From DATJGF01 sp035495315 (GTDB lineage Bacteria > Verrucomicrobiota > Verrucomicrobiia > Limisphaerales > UBA8199): DNA of 14,525 nt. The position numbers and the translations under genes were made by a program. Below the pieces are notes generated by a model that worked only from the letters and a program-made list of their open reading frames with translations, was not told the origin of the DNA and made no database searches. Location of the stretch: contig DATJGF010000080.1 of the NCBI GenBank assembly GCA_035495315.1, positions 1 to 14,525 of the forward strand, read 5' to 3'. Of this stretch, positions 1 to 7,405 are shown piece after piece; the first letter of the stretch is position 1; each line of letters opens with the position of its first letter.

Positions 1-1559
1 TAACTGATGGAGAAGCCATACGTGGACGGGAGATCCTGCTGGGTGACAATGGGCACCTCCGAAAGCTGGGGCTGAAGATCGACTGCGGACAACTTGGTCA
101 GGAAAGCTTTATCCTGCGCACAGACCATAACCGCCTGATTATCGCCGGCGGCAAACCACGCGGAACTCTCTACGGGGTTTACACCCTGCTGGAGGAGAAG
201 CTCGGGGTTCGCTGGTTCACGCCCGAACTGGAGTTTGTCCCTCAAACGAATCGCCTCGTATTGCCTGCTCTCAATGAAACGCGAAGTCCTGCGCTCGAAT
301 ACCGTGAGGTTTTCTGGACCGAAATCATGCGCGACGCCGATTTTGCAGCGCGACACCGGCTTAACGGGCCAAACTACAAGCTGACGGAAAAGCATGGTGG
401 CCGGCCGGTGGTTTACTTCCCCTTTGTGCACAGCCTCGATACTCTCGTACCACGCGACCTCTACAAAGACCATCCCGAGTATTTTCCTTTGATCAAAGGC
501 AAACGAGCCAACGGTTATGTCCAGCGCTGCCTATCAAATCCGGAGGTGGTAAAGATGGGCAAGGCTCGCGTCCGAGACTGGATTAAAGAACATCCCGAAG
601 CGACCATAATCAGCGTTTCGCAGAATGACACCGGCAACTGGTGCGAATGCGAGAAGTGTAAGGAACTCGACGATCGGGAAGGCAGTCCGTCAGCGTCCTT
701 GATTCAGTTTGTCAACGCGATTGCCGAAGACATCGAGCACGATTATCCGAACATTCGAATCGATACGCTGGCCTACCAGTACACGCGCAAGCCTCCGAAA
801 ACGATACGACCGCGTCCAAACGTCATCATCCGGCTTTGTTCGATTGAATGTTGTTTTGCCCACTCGCTGGCGGGTTGCGATTCGAACGAGAATCGTCGAT
901 TCCGCGAGGACATTATTGCCTGGGAACCAATCGCTCCTAAACTTTATATCTGGGACTACACTCCCAATTTTGCTCATTATCAGCAGCCATTTCCCAACTT
1001 CGATGTTTTGCAGCCCAATGTACAATTCTTTGTCCAGCACGGCGTCAAAGGCCTGTTCGAACAAGGAAATTATAGTCCAGGTGGCTACGGGGAAATGGGC
1101 CCATTGCGCGCCTATCTCTTGGCCAAGCTTCTCTGGAATCCTCAAACCGATGTGCAAAAGCACACCCGCGAATTCCTGGCAGCCTACTACGGTCACGCCG
1201 CGCAGGATATCCAGGCTTACGTCGAGTTGCTGGAGAGTCAGGTTCGCAACGGGAAAGCCCACGCCCATATTTTTGAATCGCCGAAGGCCCCTTACCTGAA
1301 TGATCACTTTATCGCGTCTGCCGAAGAGATCTTTGATCGAGCCGAAAAATCAGCAGAGAACGACACGGTCCGTTTTCGAGTGCAGATTGCGCGTTTGCCG
1401 ATTTGGTATGTGCAAATTGCGACGAAGCGGGTTACCGGTGACGCAGAGGCAGCCCTGGTCGGCAAATTCCTGGCGGTTGCACGCAAAGCGGGTATATCCA
1501 ACATAAGTGAAAGCAAATCACTTGATGCCTGGGCGAAGCAGATGACAGATAAATCATAA
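1..1559 (+). CDS. DUF4838 domain-containing protein, 5' end missing
   Basis: The reading frame is open from the left edge (first full codon at position 3) to a TAA at 1557-1559, so about 518 C-terminal residues are present and the start lies outside the window. An apparent TTG start at 261 is internal: the codons before it encode a continuous conserved-looking stretch ending in GTLYGVYTLLEEKLGVRWF (fragment residues 54-72). That resembles the N-terminal domain found before DUF4838 and in GH67 alpha-glucuronidases. The DUF4838 core follows, with SQNDTGNWCECEKC at about residues 206-219 (Cys 214, 216 and 219), then a segment rich in aromatic and Cys residues. Proteins of this type are mostly exported, belong to Verrucomicrobiota, Planctomycetota and Bacteroidota, and are usually linked to polysaccharide use, but their reaction is not established. 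No catalytic residues can be assigned. The family call is firm; a glycosidase role is only inferred. Confidence 0.85.
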   Translation, partial: TDGEAIRGREILLGDNGHLRKLGLKIDCGQLGQESFILRTDHNRLIIAGGKPRGTLYGVYTLLEEKLGVRWFTPELEFVPQTNRLVLPALNETRSPALEYREVFWTEIMRDADFAARHRLNGPNYKLTEKHGGRPVVYFPFVHSLDTLVPRDLYKDHPEYFPLIKGKRANGYVQRCLSNPEVVKMGKARVRDWIKEHPEATIISVSQNDTGNWCECEKCKELDDREGSPSASLIQFVNAIAEDIEHDYPNIRIDTLAYQYTRKPPKTIRPRPNVIIRLCSIECCFAHSLAGCDSNENRRFREDIIAWEPIAPKLYIWDYTPNFAHYQQPFPNFDVLQPNVQFFVQHGVKGLFEQGNYSPGGYGEMGPLRAYLLAKLLWNPQTDVQKHTREFLAAYYGHAAQDIQAYVELLESQVRNGKAHAHIFESPKAPYLNDHFIASAEEIFDRAEKSAENDTVRFRVQIARLPIWYVQIATKRVTGDAEAALVGKFLAVARKAGISNISESKSLDAWAKQMTDKS

Positions 1560-1577
1560 ACCGTGAGCGCCTTTCGC

Positions 1578-1593
1578 CAGCCTGAAACGGCTG
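1578..1593 (+). terminator. weak hairpin after the DUF4838 gene
   Basis: A perfect 5-bp stem (cagcc/ggctg) with a 6-base loop begins 19 bases after the stop codon and is followed by ttaact rather than a run of T. It could help end transcription but is too short to be called with confidence. Confidence 0.2.
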
Positions 1594-1694
1594 TTAACTG
1601 TCCTCGGCATCCTGTTTGCTCTTCATAAGAAGAAACTGGGCATTCGCCTGTCGTGTAGCGAAAACCGTCAGCCGTGCCTCTGATCAAGACACTA

Positions 1695-1721
1695 TTGAAG
1701 AGCTAGCCAAATCTCGATAAT
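1695..1721 (+). promoter_or_regulatory. possible sigma70-like promoter for the SYLF gene
   Basis: TTGAAG at 1695-1700 and GATAAT at 1716-1721 are separated by 15 bases, a little short of the usual 16-18. The -10 box matches 5 of 6 consensus bases and the -35 box 4 of 6. The start codon is at 1771, giving a leader of roughly 40 bases. This is by-eye matching only. Confidence 0.3.
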
Positions 1722-1770
1722 ACCGACGACCGTTGGTTACCGTCGCCATCTTCGACCGGATACTCCTTTT

Positions 1771-2454
1771 ATGAAACCCCTCATCGCAATTTTAACAATT
1801 CTGAGTCTGGGCTGCCCTGCCATGGCCCTCGACAGACTCAGCCTCGAACAGAAGGTCCAAAAACTCACCCTTAAGTTTGACGCGTTGCAGGCGAAGCCAG
1901 ACAAACGCGTCCCCGCGGACGTGCTGGCCAAGGCCAAGGCTATTATCCTACTGGATCGCACCAAAGCCGGTTTCATTTTCGCCTATCAGGGCGGCGGCGG
2001 CCTGGCGATGGTAAAAGACAAAAAGGGTAAATGGAGTCCGCTGGCTTTCGTCAAAGCCGATGAGGCCAGCCTCGGATTTCAGATCGGCGGAGAGCAAACC
2101 TTTTTTGTCATCCTGTTGATGAACGACGAAAGCGCTAAAACACTCAATTCCGATTCCACTATCGAAATCGGCGGTGAAGCGCGCGGCACGGCTGGAGACA
2201 CTAGCGCCGGCGTCGAAGGTAAGGTCGAAGATGTGCAAAGGGCCGTAATAATTTATAATGACCGCCAGGGCTTGTTCGGCGGTGCGGCGGTTAAGGGCGG
2301 AGTCATCTCGCCCGATATCGATGCCAACCTGGTTTATTACGACGCCGCCGCGACCATGAACGACATCCTGTTCGAGAAGAAATTCAAAGCAACTGATTCA
2401 GCGGTCACGCTGGCGCGCAAAATCGCCCAATATACCGCGGACACCAAGCCCTGA
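1771..2454 (+). CDS. exported SYLF (Ysc84-type) lipid-binding domain protein
   Basis: A 227-residue protein with a short N-terminal signal (positive MK, hydrophobic residues 4-19, a plausible cleavage after AMA at 17-19). A Cys at 15 lies in LSLGC, a poor lipobox, so a lipoprotein is possible but not favoured. The rest matches the SYLF/DUF500 domain: VLAKAKAIILLDRTKAGFIF (51-70), a glycine-rich GGGGLAM segment (74-80), and SLGFQIGGEQTFFVILLMND (100-119), followed by the acidic and Gly/Ala-rich strand region. SYLF domains bind phosphoinositides in eukaryotic Ysc84/SH3YL1; in bacteria they occur as stand-alone secreted proteins of unknown role. The ATG at 1771 is chosen because the signal peptide starts there, although no Shine-Dalgarno sequence is apparent. 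The gene stands alone, 211 bases after the DUF4838 gene. Confidence 0.85.
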   Translation: MKPLIAILTILSLGCPAMALDRLSLEQKVQKLTLKFDALQAKPDKRVPADVLAKAKAIILLDRTKAGFIFAYQGGGGLAMVKDKKGKWSPLAFVKADEASLGFQIGGEQTFFVILLMNDESAKTLNSDSTIEIGGEARGTAGDTSAGVEGKVEDVQRAVIIYNDRQGLFGGAAVKGGVISPDIDANLVYYDAAATMNDILFEKKFKATDSAVTLARKIAQYTADTKP

Positions 2455-2463
2455 ATCGACTCC

Positions 2464-2548
2464 GAACCGCTTATTTGGAACCGCTTATCTCCGCTGATGG
2501 TCGCTAATCTTCGGGGTTTCTGTTAACATTTATCACCGCAGATTAGCG
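2464..2548. repeat. intergenic direct and inverted repeat cluster
   Basis: Directly after the SYLF gene the 11-base unit gaaccgcttat occurs at 2464-2474 and 2478-2488 (14-base period). Then cgctaatct (2502-2510) is matched by its exact reverse complement agattagcg (2540-2548) across a 29-base gap. The phrase 'ccgct-at' recurs throughout. It resembles degenerate intergenic repeats seen in several environmental phyla; it could also act as a weak terminator, but no T-run follows. Confidence 0.5.
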
Positions 2549-2623
2549 GTTTAAAACTCCTCCATCCCAAATCGCAGTTTGATTTGAGGCCGATCGGTGG
2601 AGTATTCTCGTTGCGTTCCAACT

Positions 2624-4027
2624 ATGAAGCCAACTCTTTCTGCAGCCGTGCTTTTTGCCCTTAGTTTCGTCACTCCAAGCCCAGCCCAAACCACTCCCAA
2701 ATCAGCCACCCCCGAGAAACACGTTTCGAAGATCACGTGTGTCATCGCAGGCCGATTATTTGATGGCACTTCCAACAACTTGCGTGAGAAGTCCATCATC
2801 GTGATCGAGGGTGACCGCATTCAACGTGTTGACCCTGCATCCGCAAGCGGTATTCCACCCGGAGCCGACGTCATCGATCTGTCGGGATCGACGGTCCTGC
2901 CTGGCCTTATCGATTGCCATACTCACCTGCAGAACCGGGCTGATCGCTATGACGAGCTTTACGATTTTAAGGATACGCCCTTCAACCACGCTTTTGCGGC
3001 AGTTGTCAACGCACGCAAAACGCTCGAGGCGGGCTTTACGACCGTGCGGGACGTCGGGTCCGACCCGTTTTTAGCGGTCGATTTGCGCAATTCCATCGAT
3101 GAAGGATTAGTCGTCGGGCCGCGTATCGTCGCGAGTGGTCCGGGGATTTCAATCACCGGCGGTCATGGCGACCTCAATAATTATTCTCCACAAACGCGTG
3201 TCATGATGTTCCCTGAGGAACGGGACTACTCGATTGCTGACGGCGTTGATCAGATTCGACATGTCGTGCGCGCTCAGGTCAAATATCGAGTCGATGTGAT
3301 CAAAATAATGGCGACGGGCGGAGTGCTTTCTCGCGGCGACTCCCCGGGCGCGCCGCAATACACTCTCGAAGAACTCAAGGCGGCAGCCGAGACCGCTCAC
3401 ATGGCAGGGCGCAAAATCGCGGCCCATGCACATGGAACCCAGGGCATTAAGAACGCTATCCTCGCGGGCATTGATTCGATCGAACATGCCAGTTTGCTGG
3501 ATGAGGATGGCATCCGGTTGGCTCGCGAACATGGTACTTACCTGGTGATGGATATCTACAACGACGATTACATCTTAAGCGAGGCGCCCAAGTTCGGTCT
3601 GACGGAGGAAAAGTTGAACAAGGAAAAGGCCATCGGCCGATTGCAGCGCGAGAGCTTTGAAAAGGCTGTCAAAGCCGGAGTGAAAATGGCCTTCGGAACC
3701 GACTCTGGAGTCTATCCCCACGGCGACAATGCAAAACAACTGGCTTACATGGTGAAGTACAGCATGACACCAGCCCAGGCGATCCGGTCCGCAACGTCGG
3801 ACGCCGCCGATCTGATTGGCCGATCACAGGACGTCGGCTCAATCCAGCCCGGAAGGTTCGCTGATATTATTGCTGTCGAGGGCGATCCCCTGGCTGATGT
3901 CAGTTCCCTGGAACACGTCACCTTCGTTATGAAAGGCGGCGCGGTGATCATAAATAGTGCTGGTGCGTTGCGAACGGGATCAAAAAGGGCGCCAGGCGAG
4001 CCGCAAAGTTCTGGCGAGGCAAAATAG
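2624..4027 (+). CDS. exported metal-dependent amidohydrolase (COG1228-type)
   Basis: I start the protein at ATG 2624 (467 aa) rather than an upstream in-frame GTG at 2597. The ATG places a normal signal peptide (MKPTLSAAVLFALSFV, likely cut near AQTT at 21-24) at the N-terminus. The mature part is an amidohydrolase-superfamily TIM barrel with a small beta-sandwich. Visible metal and catalytic residues are the HxH pair H99/H101 (LIDCHTHL), the candidate bridging lysine K227 (VIKIMATGG), H268/H270 (AAHAHG), H288 (SIEHAS) and D360 (FGTDSG). The closest known relatives are imidazolonepropionase-like and Xaa-Pro dipeptidase-type hydrolases; in secreted members the substrate is usually a dipeptide or N-acyl amino acid, but it cannot be read here. 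The length is normal and all expected ligands are present. The gene stands alone. A second member of the family lies at 12065-13447 on the other strand. Confidence 0.9.
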   Translation: MKPTLSAAVLFALSFVTPSPAQTTPKSATPEKHVSKITCVIAGRLFDGTSNNLREKSIIVIEGDRIQRVDPASASGIPPGADVIDLSGSTVLPGLIDCHTHLQNRADRYDELYDFKDTPFNHAFAAVVNARKTLEAGFTTVRDVGSDPFLAVDLRNSIDEGLVVGPRIVASGPGISITGGHGDLNNYSPQTRVMMFPEERDYSIADGVDQIRHVVRAQVKYRVDVIKIMATGGVLSRGDSPGAPQYTLEELKAAAETAHMAGRKIAAHAHGTQGIKNAILAGIDSIEHASLLDEDGIRLAREHGTYLVMDIYNDDYILSEAPKFGLTEEKLNKEKAIGRLQRESFEKAVKAGVKMAFGTDSGVYPHGDNAKQLAYMVKYSMTPAQAIRSATSDAADLIGRSQDVGSIQPGRFADIIAVEGDPLADVSSLEHVTFVMKGGAVIINSAGALRTGSKRAPGEPQSSGEAK

Positions 4028-4029
4028 AG

Positions 4030-4045
4030 CGAGCTAAAAGGCTCG
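4030..4045 (+). terminator. weak hairpin after the amidohydrolase gene
   Basis: Starting 3 bases after the stop codon, cgagc/gctcg forms a perfect 5-bp stem with a 6-base loop, followed by ataattt. It may contribute to termination together with the stronger hairpin just downstream. Confidence 0.3.
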
Positions 4046-4065
4046 ATAATTTGGATAACAAAACG

Positions 4066-4096
4066 GCAAGGCCGCCGGCATTACCAGCGGCCTTGC
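4066..4096 (-). terminator. Rho-independent terminator of the duplicated secreted protein gene
   Basis: gcaaggccgc (4066-4075) and gcggccttgc (4087-4096) form a perfect 10-bp GC-rich stem with an 11-base loop. Read on the - strand it is followed by cgttttgtt, a T-rich tail, and it lies 28 bases beyond the stop codon of the - strand gene ending at 4125. Read on the + strand it lacks a T-run, so it chiefly serves the - strand gene but may also insulate the convergent amidohydrolase gene. Confidence 0.65.
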
Positions 4097-4124
4097 GTGA
4101 TTACTACCAGTGCGATACAGCTCC

Positions 4125-4901
4125 TTAGAGCTGTACGCAGCGGCCGAGGAAGTACGGGTCACCAATCGGAGCGCCATTACCTTGCAGTAACTGGATCCAA
4201 ATCAGTGGATTTCCGCCTGAACCGCCCAACACTGGTTGTTTGGGAATTACGATCGGTGTGCCTTCAGGAATGATCGTCACGTTCGCGGTGCTCTCGACGA
4301 TTTTCGTGTGAGTACCTTTGAGATTATTCCGGAAGATGAACCGGGCATTCACGCCCGATAGCGCCATCCCTCCCTCAAACGTGATGTACGGTCCAGGGTT
4401 GTTGTTGCAGTCGCTTCCAGCGACCACCAACCCCGCGAGGGCTTTGTTAAGGCAGTCTTTTTCCACTTTTAGACCCTGCACACAACGGCCGAGGAAGATC
4501 TCGTCACTGAGATTGCCTTGCGCATTGTAGAATTGGATCCAAATGTAAGGATTGCCTCCTACCCCGCCCAACACCGGCTGCTTCGGAATGACGATCGAGT
4601 CGCCCAACGGCACCAAGACAACCTTGGTGTCAAAGGTCACGTCGGTCATGTGGGTTCCTTTAACGTTGTTGGCGAGAATCAATTCCACTTGGAGACCCCC
4701 AAGTGCAATCTCTCCTTCAAGCGTTATATAAGGGCCAGGTGAGTTGTCGCACCCGCTCTCATTCACCAGCGTGGTGATATGGATCGGCATATTGAATTGC
4801 GCCGAGATTTGCTGGTCCGCTTGCAGGTTCATCGCACCAATGTTAAGCAGCGCCAACAACGCGATCGTTCCGCCGGCGCACTTTACTATCGTCCTCTTCA
4901 T
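4125..4901 (-). CDS. secreted protein of two duplicated ~100-residue modules, family unknown
   Basis: I do not recognise this family. The start is taken at the ATG at 4901 (258 aa): it opens a clear signal peptide (MKRTIVKCAGGTIALLALLN, hydrophobic 12-24, likely cut near LQA at 26-28). A purine-rich AAAGGA lies about 13 bases upstream, a little far. The frame is open back to 5063, but that extension is Gln/Glu/Trp-rich and unlike a signal peptide. The mature protein is two homologous modules, about 45-143 and 159-258, roughly half identical by eye. Each has a Cys (51; 165) before NPGPYIT or SPGPYIT, a KGTH turn, the shared IVIPKQPVLGG, GGNP-IWIQ, and a closing FLGRCVQ (Cys 140; 255). The composition (Val/Ile/Thr/Gly) suggests beta-sandwich modules, possibly each with one disulfide. 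It is monocistronic, with its own terminator. Its function is unknown; an extracellular binding or surface protein is a guess. Confidence 0.8.
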   Translation of the reverse strand: MKRTIVKCAGGTIALLALLNIGAMNLQADQQISAQFNMPIHITTLVNESGCDNSPGPYITLEGEIALGGLQVELILANNVKGTHMTDVTFDTKVVLVPLGDSIVIPKQPVLGGVGGNPYIWIQFYNAQGNLSDEIFLGRCVQGLKVEKDCLNKALAGLVVAGSDCNNNPGPYITFEGGMALSGVNARFIFRNNLKGTHTKIVESTANVTIIPEGTPIVIPKQPVLGGSGGNPLIWIQLLQGNGAPIGDPYFLGRCVQL

Positions 4902-5190
4902 ACAGTTGTTTTGTTCCTTTCTTTGCTGTTGCTCCCGAAAGGCGGAGTACCAAGCCCAATGTTGTTGGTCCGCGCGCCACAAACCGAACCGGAGTTTCTC
5001 CTGTTGCACCTTTAGGGTCGCCTTTGATATATCAGTATTATTCAGTTTGTTCAATTCGTACATTTACGTATGTTATCCGTAATTCCCTGTCCGTATTGAG
5101 CCCATGGCTGTGCGGCCGCCTGGCTCCCCAGATTCTCACCTTCCGCAACTGAAGAGGTGCAGCTCCACGGCGCGGTTACTCACTTAAGTA
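4902..5190. other. divergent intergenic/leader region
   Basis: These 289 bases separate the - strand secreted protein gene from the + strand glycosidase. On the - strand the presumed leader contains two small hairpins, ggag-ttt-ctcc at 4991-5001 and ctcc/ggag at 4932-4947. Further upstream, CGTA occurs four times (5057, 5067, 5078, 5092) and ttacg/cgtaa form an inverted repeat at 5064-5082, which could be a regulator site. I see no conserved small gene and no riboswitch I can name. Confidence 0.35.
5026..5054 (-). promoter_or_regulatory. possible promoter for the duplicated secreted protein gene
   Basis: On the - strand, TTGAAC (5049-5054) and TATATC (5026-5031) are separated by 17 bases; each matches 4 of 6 consensus bases. 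This would put transcription start near 5019 and give a leader of about 118 bases before the ATG at 4901, consistent with rejecting the 5063 start. Weak evidence. Confidence 0.25.
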
Positions 5191-7347
5191 GTGCCGAGCG
5201 AACGCAAGCCGGTTAACTTGCAAAGCAGTATGCAACCGGCAGTCCGCCGAAGTTCTCGCAAACTCTTGCCTCCAAGCCTCGCGGCGTCAATCCAACTGCT
5301 TGCCGCACTCGGCATCATTCAGCCGGTATCGGCCCCGGCCGCTCCTGGACAAACTGGGCAGTCCAAGGAAGGAACGGTTCTTGGCATTCAAGATGCGCGC
5401 TTCACCTTGAACGGTCAGCCGGCGTTTCTGTTAGGGCTCAGTTATTATGCGGGGCTGGGGGCTTCCAAAGAATACATCCGGAGAGATCTTGATGATGTGC
5501 AACATCATGGCTTCAACTGGCTGCGCGTCTGGGCGACTTGGGAGTCGTTTGGCAATGACATTTCAGCCGTGGATTCGCAAGGCGCAGCTCGCGAACCTTT
5601 CCTGAACAAGCTTCAGTGGGTGGTAGCCGAATGCGATTCGCGCGGTCTCATAGTAGACGTAACACTCACGCGCAAGCAGTCCGCTAACGGGGGCAGTGCC
5701 GGCGGGTTGGCGAATTTCTCTGCGCATCGGCGGGCCGTGGAAACACTCATCAGCGCGTTGAAACCTCATCGCAACTGGTACGTCGACCTGGCCAACGAAC
5801 ACGACGTTGGCGACGCGCGGTACGTCAGCCTCAGCGAGTTGAAAGCGTTGCGGGATTTGGCCCGTAGGCTGGATCCGCAACTCTTGATAACTGCATCATT
5901 TGGCGGTCATGATCTGACACAGAGCGATGTGCATGCAGCGCTGACCGTGGCGCGATTCGATTTCCTTGCTCCCCATCGGCCTCGAAATGTCAATTCCCCA
6001 ACCCAAACTGAAACCCAGACGCGCGCTTGCCTCGCCTTGACCAAAGATTCGCAGCAGAGTGCGCCGCTGCTTTATCAGGAACCTTTCCGGCGCGGTTACG
6101 CTAAATGGGAACCAGCAGCACCAGACTTTCTAACCGATCTTCGGGGTGCCCTTGCCGGTGGCGCCGCCGGATGGTGTTTCCATAATGGATCGAGGCGAGA
6201 CTCGCCTGACCACCAGCCGCGGCGCTCATTTGACCTGAGCCTCCAAAGATTGTTCGATCAACTCGACGCCGAGGAACGAAAGGTCATGGAAAACGCGGCG
6301 GCCCTGGTCGCAACGCAACAGGCAATGGCCCATAAGGCAAGTCATCTCCCCGACATCGAGCGCGACAAGAACGTCTCCCAAGGGGCCTCATTCACAATTC
6401 CCACTAGATGGGAGTACAGCGCGCCGCTGATCGCGCCGGGAACCCGCAAGGAGAATCCCAGTCACGCCCAAAAAGATCCCAGTGTGGTTTTCAACGAAGG
6501 CAAATGGCACGTTTTCATGACGGTGAAACTGCCGTCCAAATCCGCAATCGAATATTGCTCGTTTCAGAACTGGCAAGAAGCCAATGCCTCCGACCGAACG
6601 ATGCTTAACGTGAGCGACAGCAATTATTATTGCGCTCCGGAGGTGTTCTTTTTCAGGCCGCACGGCAAGTGGTACCTCCTTTACCAGGTCGGCGTGCCGG
6701 GTCTCGACAAAATGTGGGTGGCCTACTCGACGACGACGAATCTCGCGAACCCTCAATCGTGGACTCCGGCAACCCCCATTCTCGATGGAAGTAAAAGTGA
6801 TCCACGCAAAGTGGGTGGGCTCGATTATTGGGTAATTTGCGATGAGCAACGCGCTTACCTCTTCCTAACCAGTCTCGATGGTAAAATGTGGCGGCTCTGG
6901 ACTCGACTGGAAGATTTTCCGCACGGGTTCAGAGATTGCGAAATCGCCCTCGATGCGAAGATTTTCGAAGCCAGCCACACCTACAAGATTAAGGGCATGA
7001 ATAAATACCTCACCGTCGTCGAGGAGAACGGCCGACGCTACTACAAGGCGTACGTCGCGGACCGCCTGGACGGAGACTGGAGCCCGGTGGCAGACACCGA
7101 ACAAGACCCCTTTGCCGGAGCAAACAATATCCGTCCTGCCGCCGGCGTTGTGCCTTGGACTGACAACGTCAGTCACGGTGAACTTATTCGTGACGGATGC
7201 GATGAAACCCTGGTAATCGATCCGCGCGATCTTCGATTTGTCTTCCAGGGCATGCTGGAGAAAGACAAAGCAGGAAAAGACTATGGCCGATTCCAATGGC
7301 GCATCGGCATGCTGACTCCGGTTTGGGCCGGGGCCAGTTCGAGGTGA
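5191..7347 (+). CDS. two-domain secreted glycosidase: clan GH-A-like barrel fused to GH62 arabinofuranosidase
   Basis: A 718-residue protein from GTG 5191 (ATG at 5230, residue 14, is an equally good start). An Arg-rich stretch and hydrophobic residues 29-44 form an export signal. Residues ~65-375 look like a TIM-barrel glycosidase of clan GH-A: FTLNGQPAFLLGLSYY (71-86), GFNWLRVWATWE (107-118), a candidate acid/base Glu203 in LANEHD after strand 4, a candidate nucleophile Glu297 in LLYQEP, and Trp328 near strand 8. I cannot fix the GH family. Residues ~400-712 match GH62 over its full usual length: KDPSVVF with base Asp429, KWHVFMT, APEVFFFRPHGKWYLLYQ, LDYWVICDE with Asp545, FEASHTYKIKG, PFAGANNI and SHGELIRDG with acid Glu664. 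GH62 enzymes remove L-arabinose side chains from arabinoxylan or arabinan. All key residues are present, so both halves are probably active. The GH62 call is firm and the barrel family is open. Confidence 0.9.
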   Translation: MPSERKPVNLQSSMQPAVRRSSRKLLPPSLAASIQLLAALGIIQPVSAPAAPGQTGQSKEGTVLGIQDARFTLNGQPAFLLGLSYYAGLGASKEYIRRDLDDVQHHGFNWLRVWATWESFGNDISAVDSQGAAREPFLNKLQWVVAECDSRGLIVDVTLTRKQSANGGSAGGLANFSAHRRAVETLISALKPHRNWYVDLANEHDVGDARYVSLSELKALRDLARRLDPQLLITASFGGHDLTQSDVHAALTVARFDFLAPHRPRNVNSPTQTETQTRACLALTKDSQQSAPLLYQEPFRRGYAKWEPAAPDFLTDLRGALAGGAAGWCFHNGSRRDSPDHQPRRSFDLSLQRLFDQLDAEERKVMENAAALVATQQAMAHKASHLPDIERDKNVSQGASFTIPTRWEYSAPLIAPGTRKENPSHAQKDPSVVFNEGKWHVFMTVKLPSKSAIEYCSFQNWQEANASDRTMLNVSDSNYYCAPEVFFFRPHGKWYLLYQVGVPGLDKMWVAYSTTTNLANPQSWTPATPILDGSKSDPRKVGGLDYWVICDEQRAYLFLTSLDGKMWRLWTRLEDFPHGFRDCEIALDAKIFEASHTYKIKGMNKYLTVVEENGRRYYKAYVADRLDGDWSPVADTEQDPFAGANNIRPAAGVVPWTDNVSHGELIRDGCDETLVIDPRDLRFVFQGMLEKDKAGKDYGRFQWRIGMLTPVWAGASSR

Positions 7348-7356
7348 TAACCGCTG

Positions 7357-7396
7357 GCAGACTGAAAGTCTGCGGTACGGCAGAGTGAAACTCTGC
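7357..7396. repeat. twin hairpins, 23-bp period, between convergent genes
   Basis: Two perfect 7-bp stems with the same gaa loop stand side by side: gcagact-gaa-agtctgc (7357-7373) and gcagagt-gaa-actctgc (7380-7396). The units differ at stem position 6 and its partner together, so C-G in one is G-C in the other and pairing is kept. They fill most of the 58-base gap between the convergent glycosidase and pseudopilin genes. They resemble REP-like elements that I associate with Verrucomicrobiota genomes; a bidirectional terminator or mRNA 3' end stabiliser is also possible. Confidence 0.65.
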
Positions 7397-7405
7397 GTTA
7401 CACTT

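Noticed and set aside
690..1307. Long open frames opposite or overlapping the DUF4838 gene
   Set aside because: They are shadows: no family resemblance, and the overlapping DUF4838 frame has clear motifs.
261..1559. TTG at 261 as the true start of the DUF4838 protein
   Set aside because: The same frame is open to the left edge and encodes a conserved-looking N-terminal domain before 261, so the gene is simply cut by the window edge.
4902..5063. Longer N-terminus (ATG at 5063) of the duplicated secreted protein
   Set aside because: It would bury the signal peptide 54 residues inside the protein, and the extra stretch is Gln/Glu/Trp-rich and not signal-like.
7357..7396. Start of a CRISPR array
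   Set aside because: Only two 23-bp units without distinct spacers, and no cas genes; the units are self-complementary hairpins.
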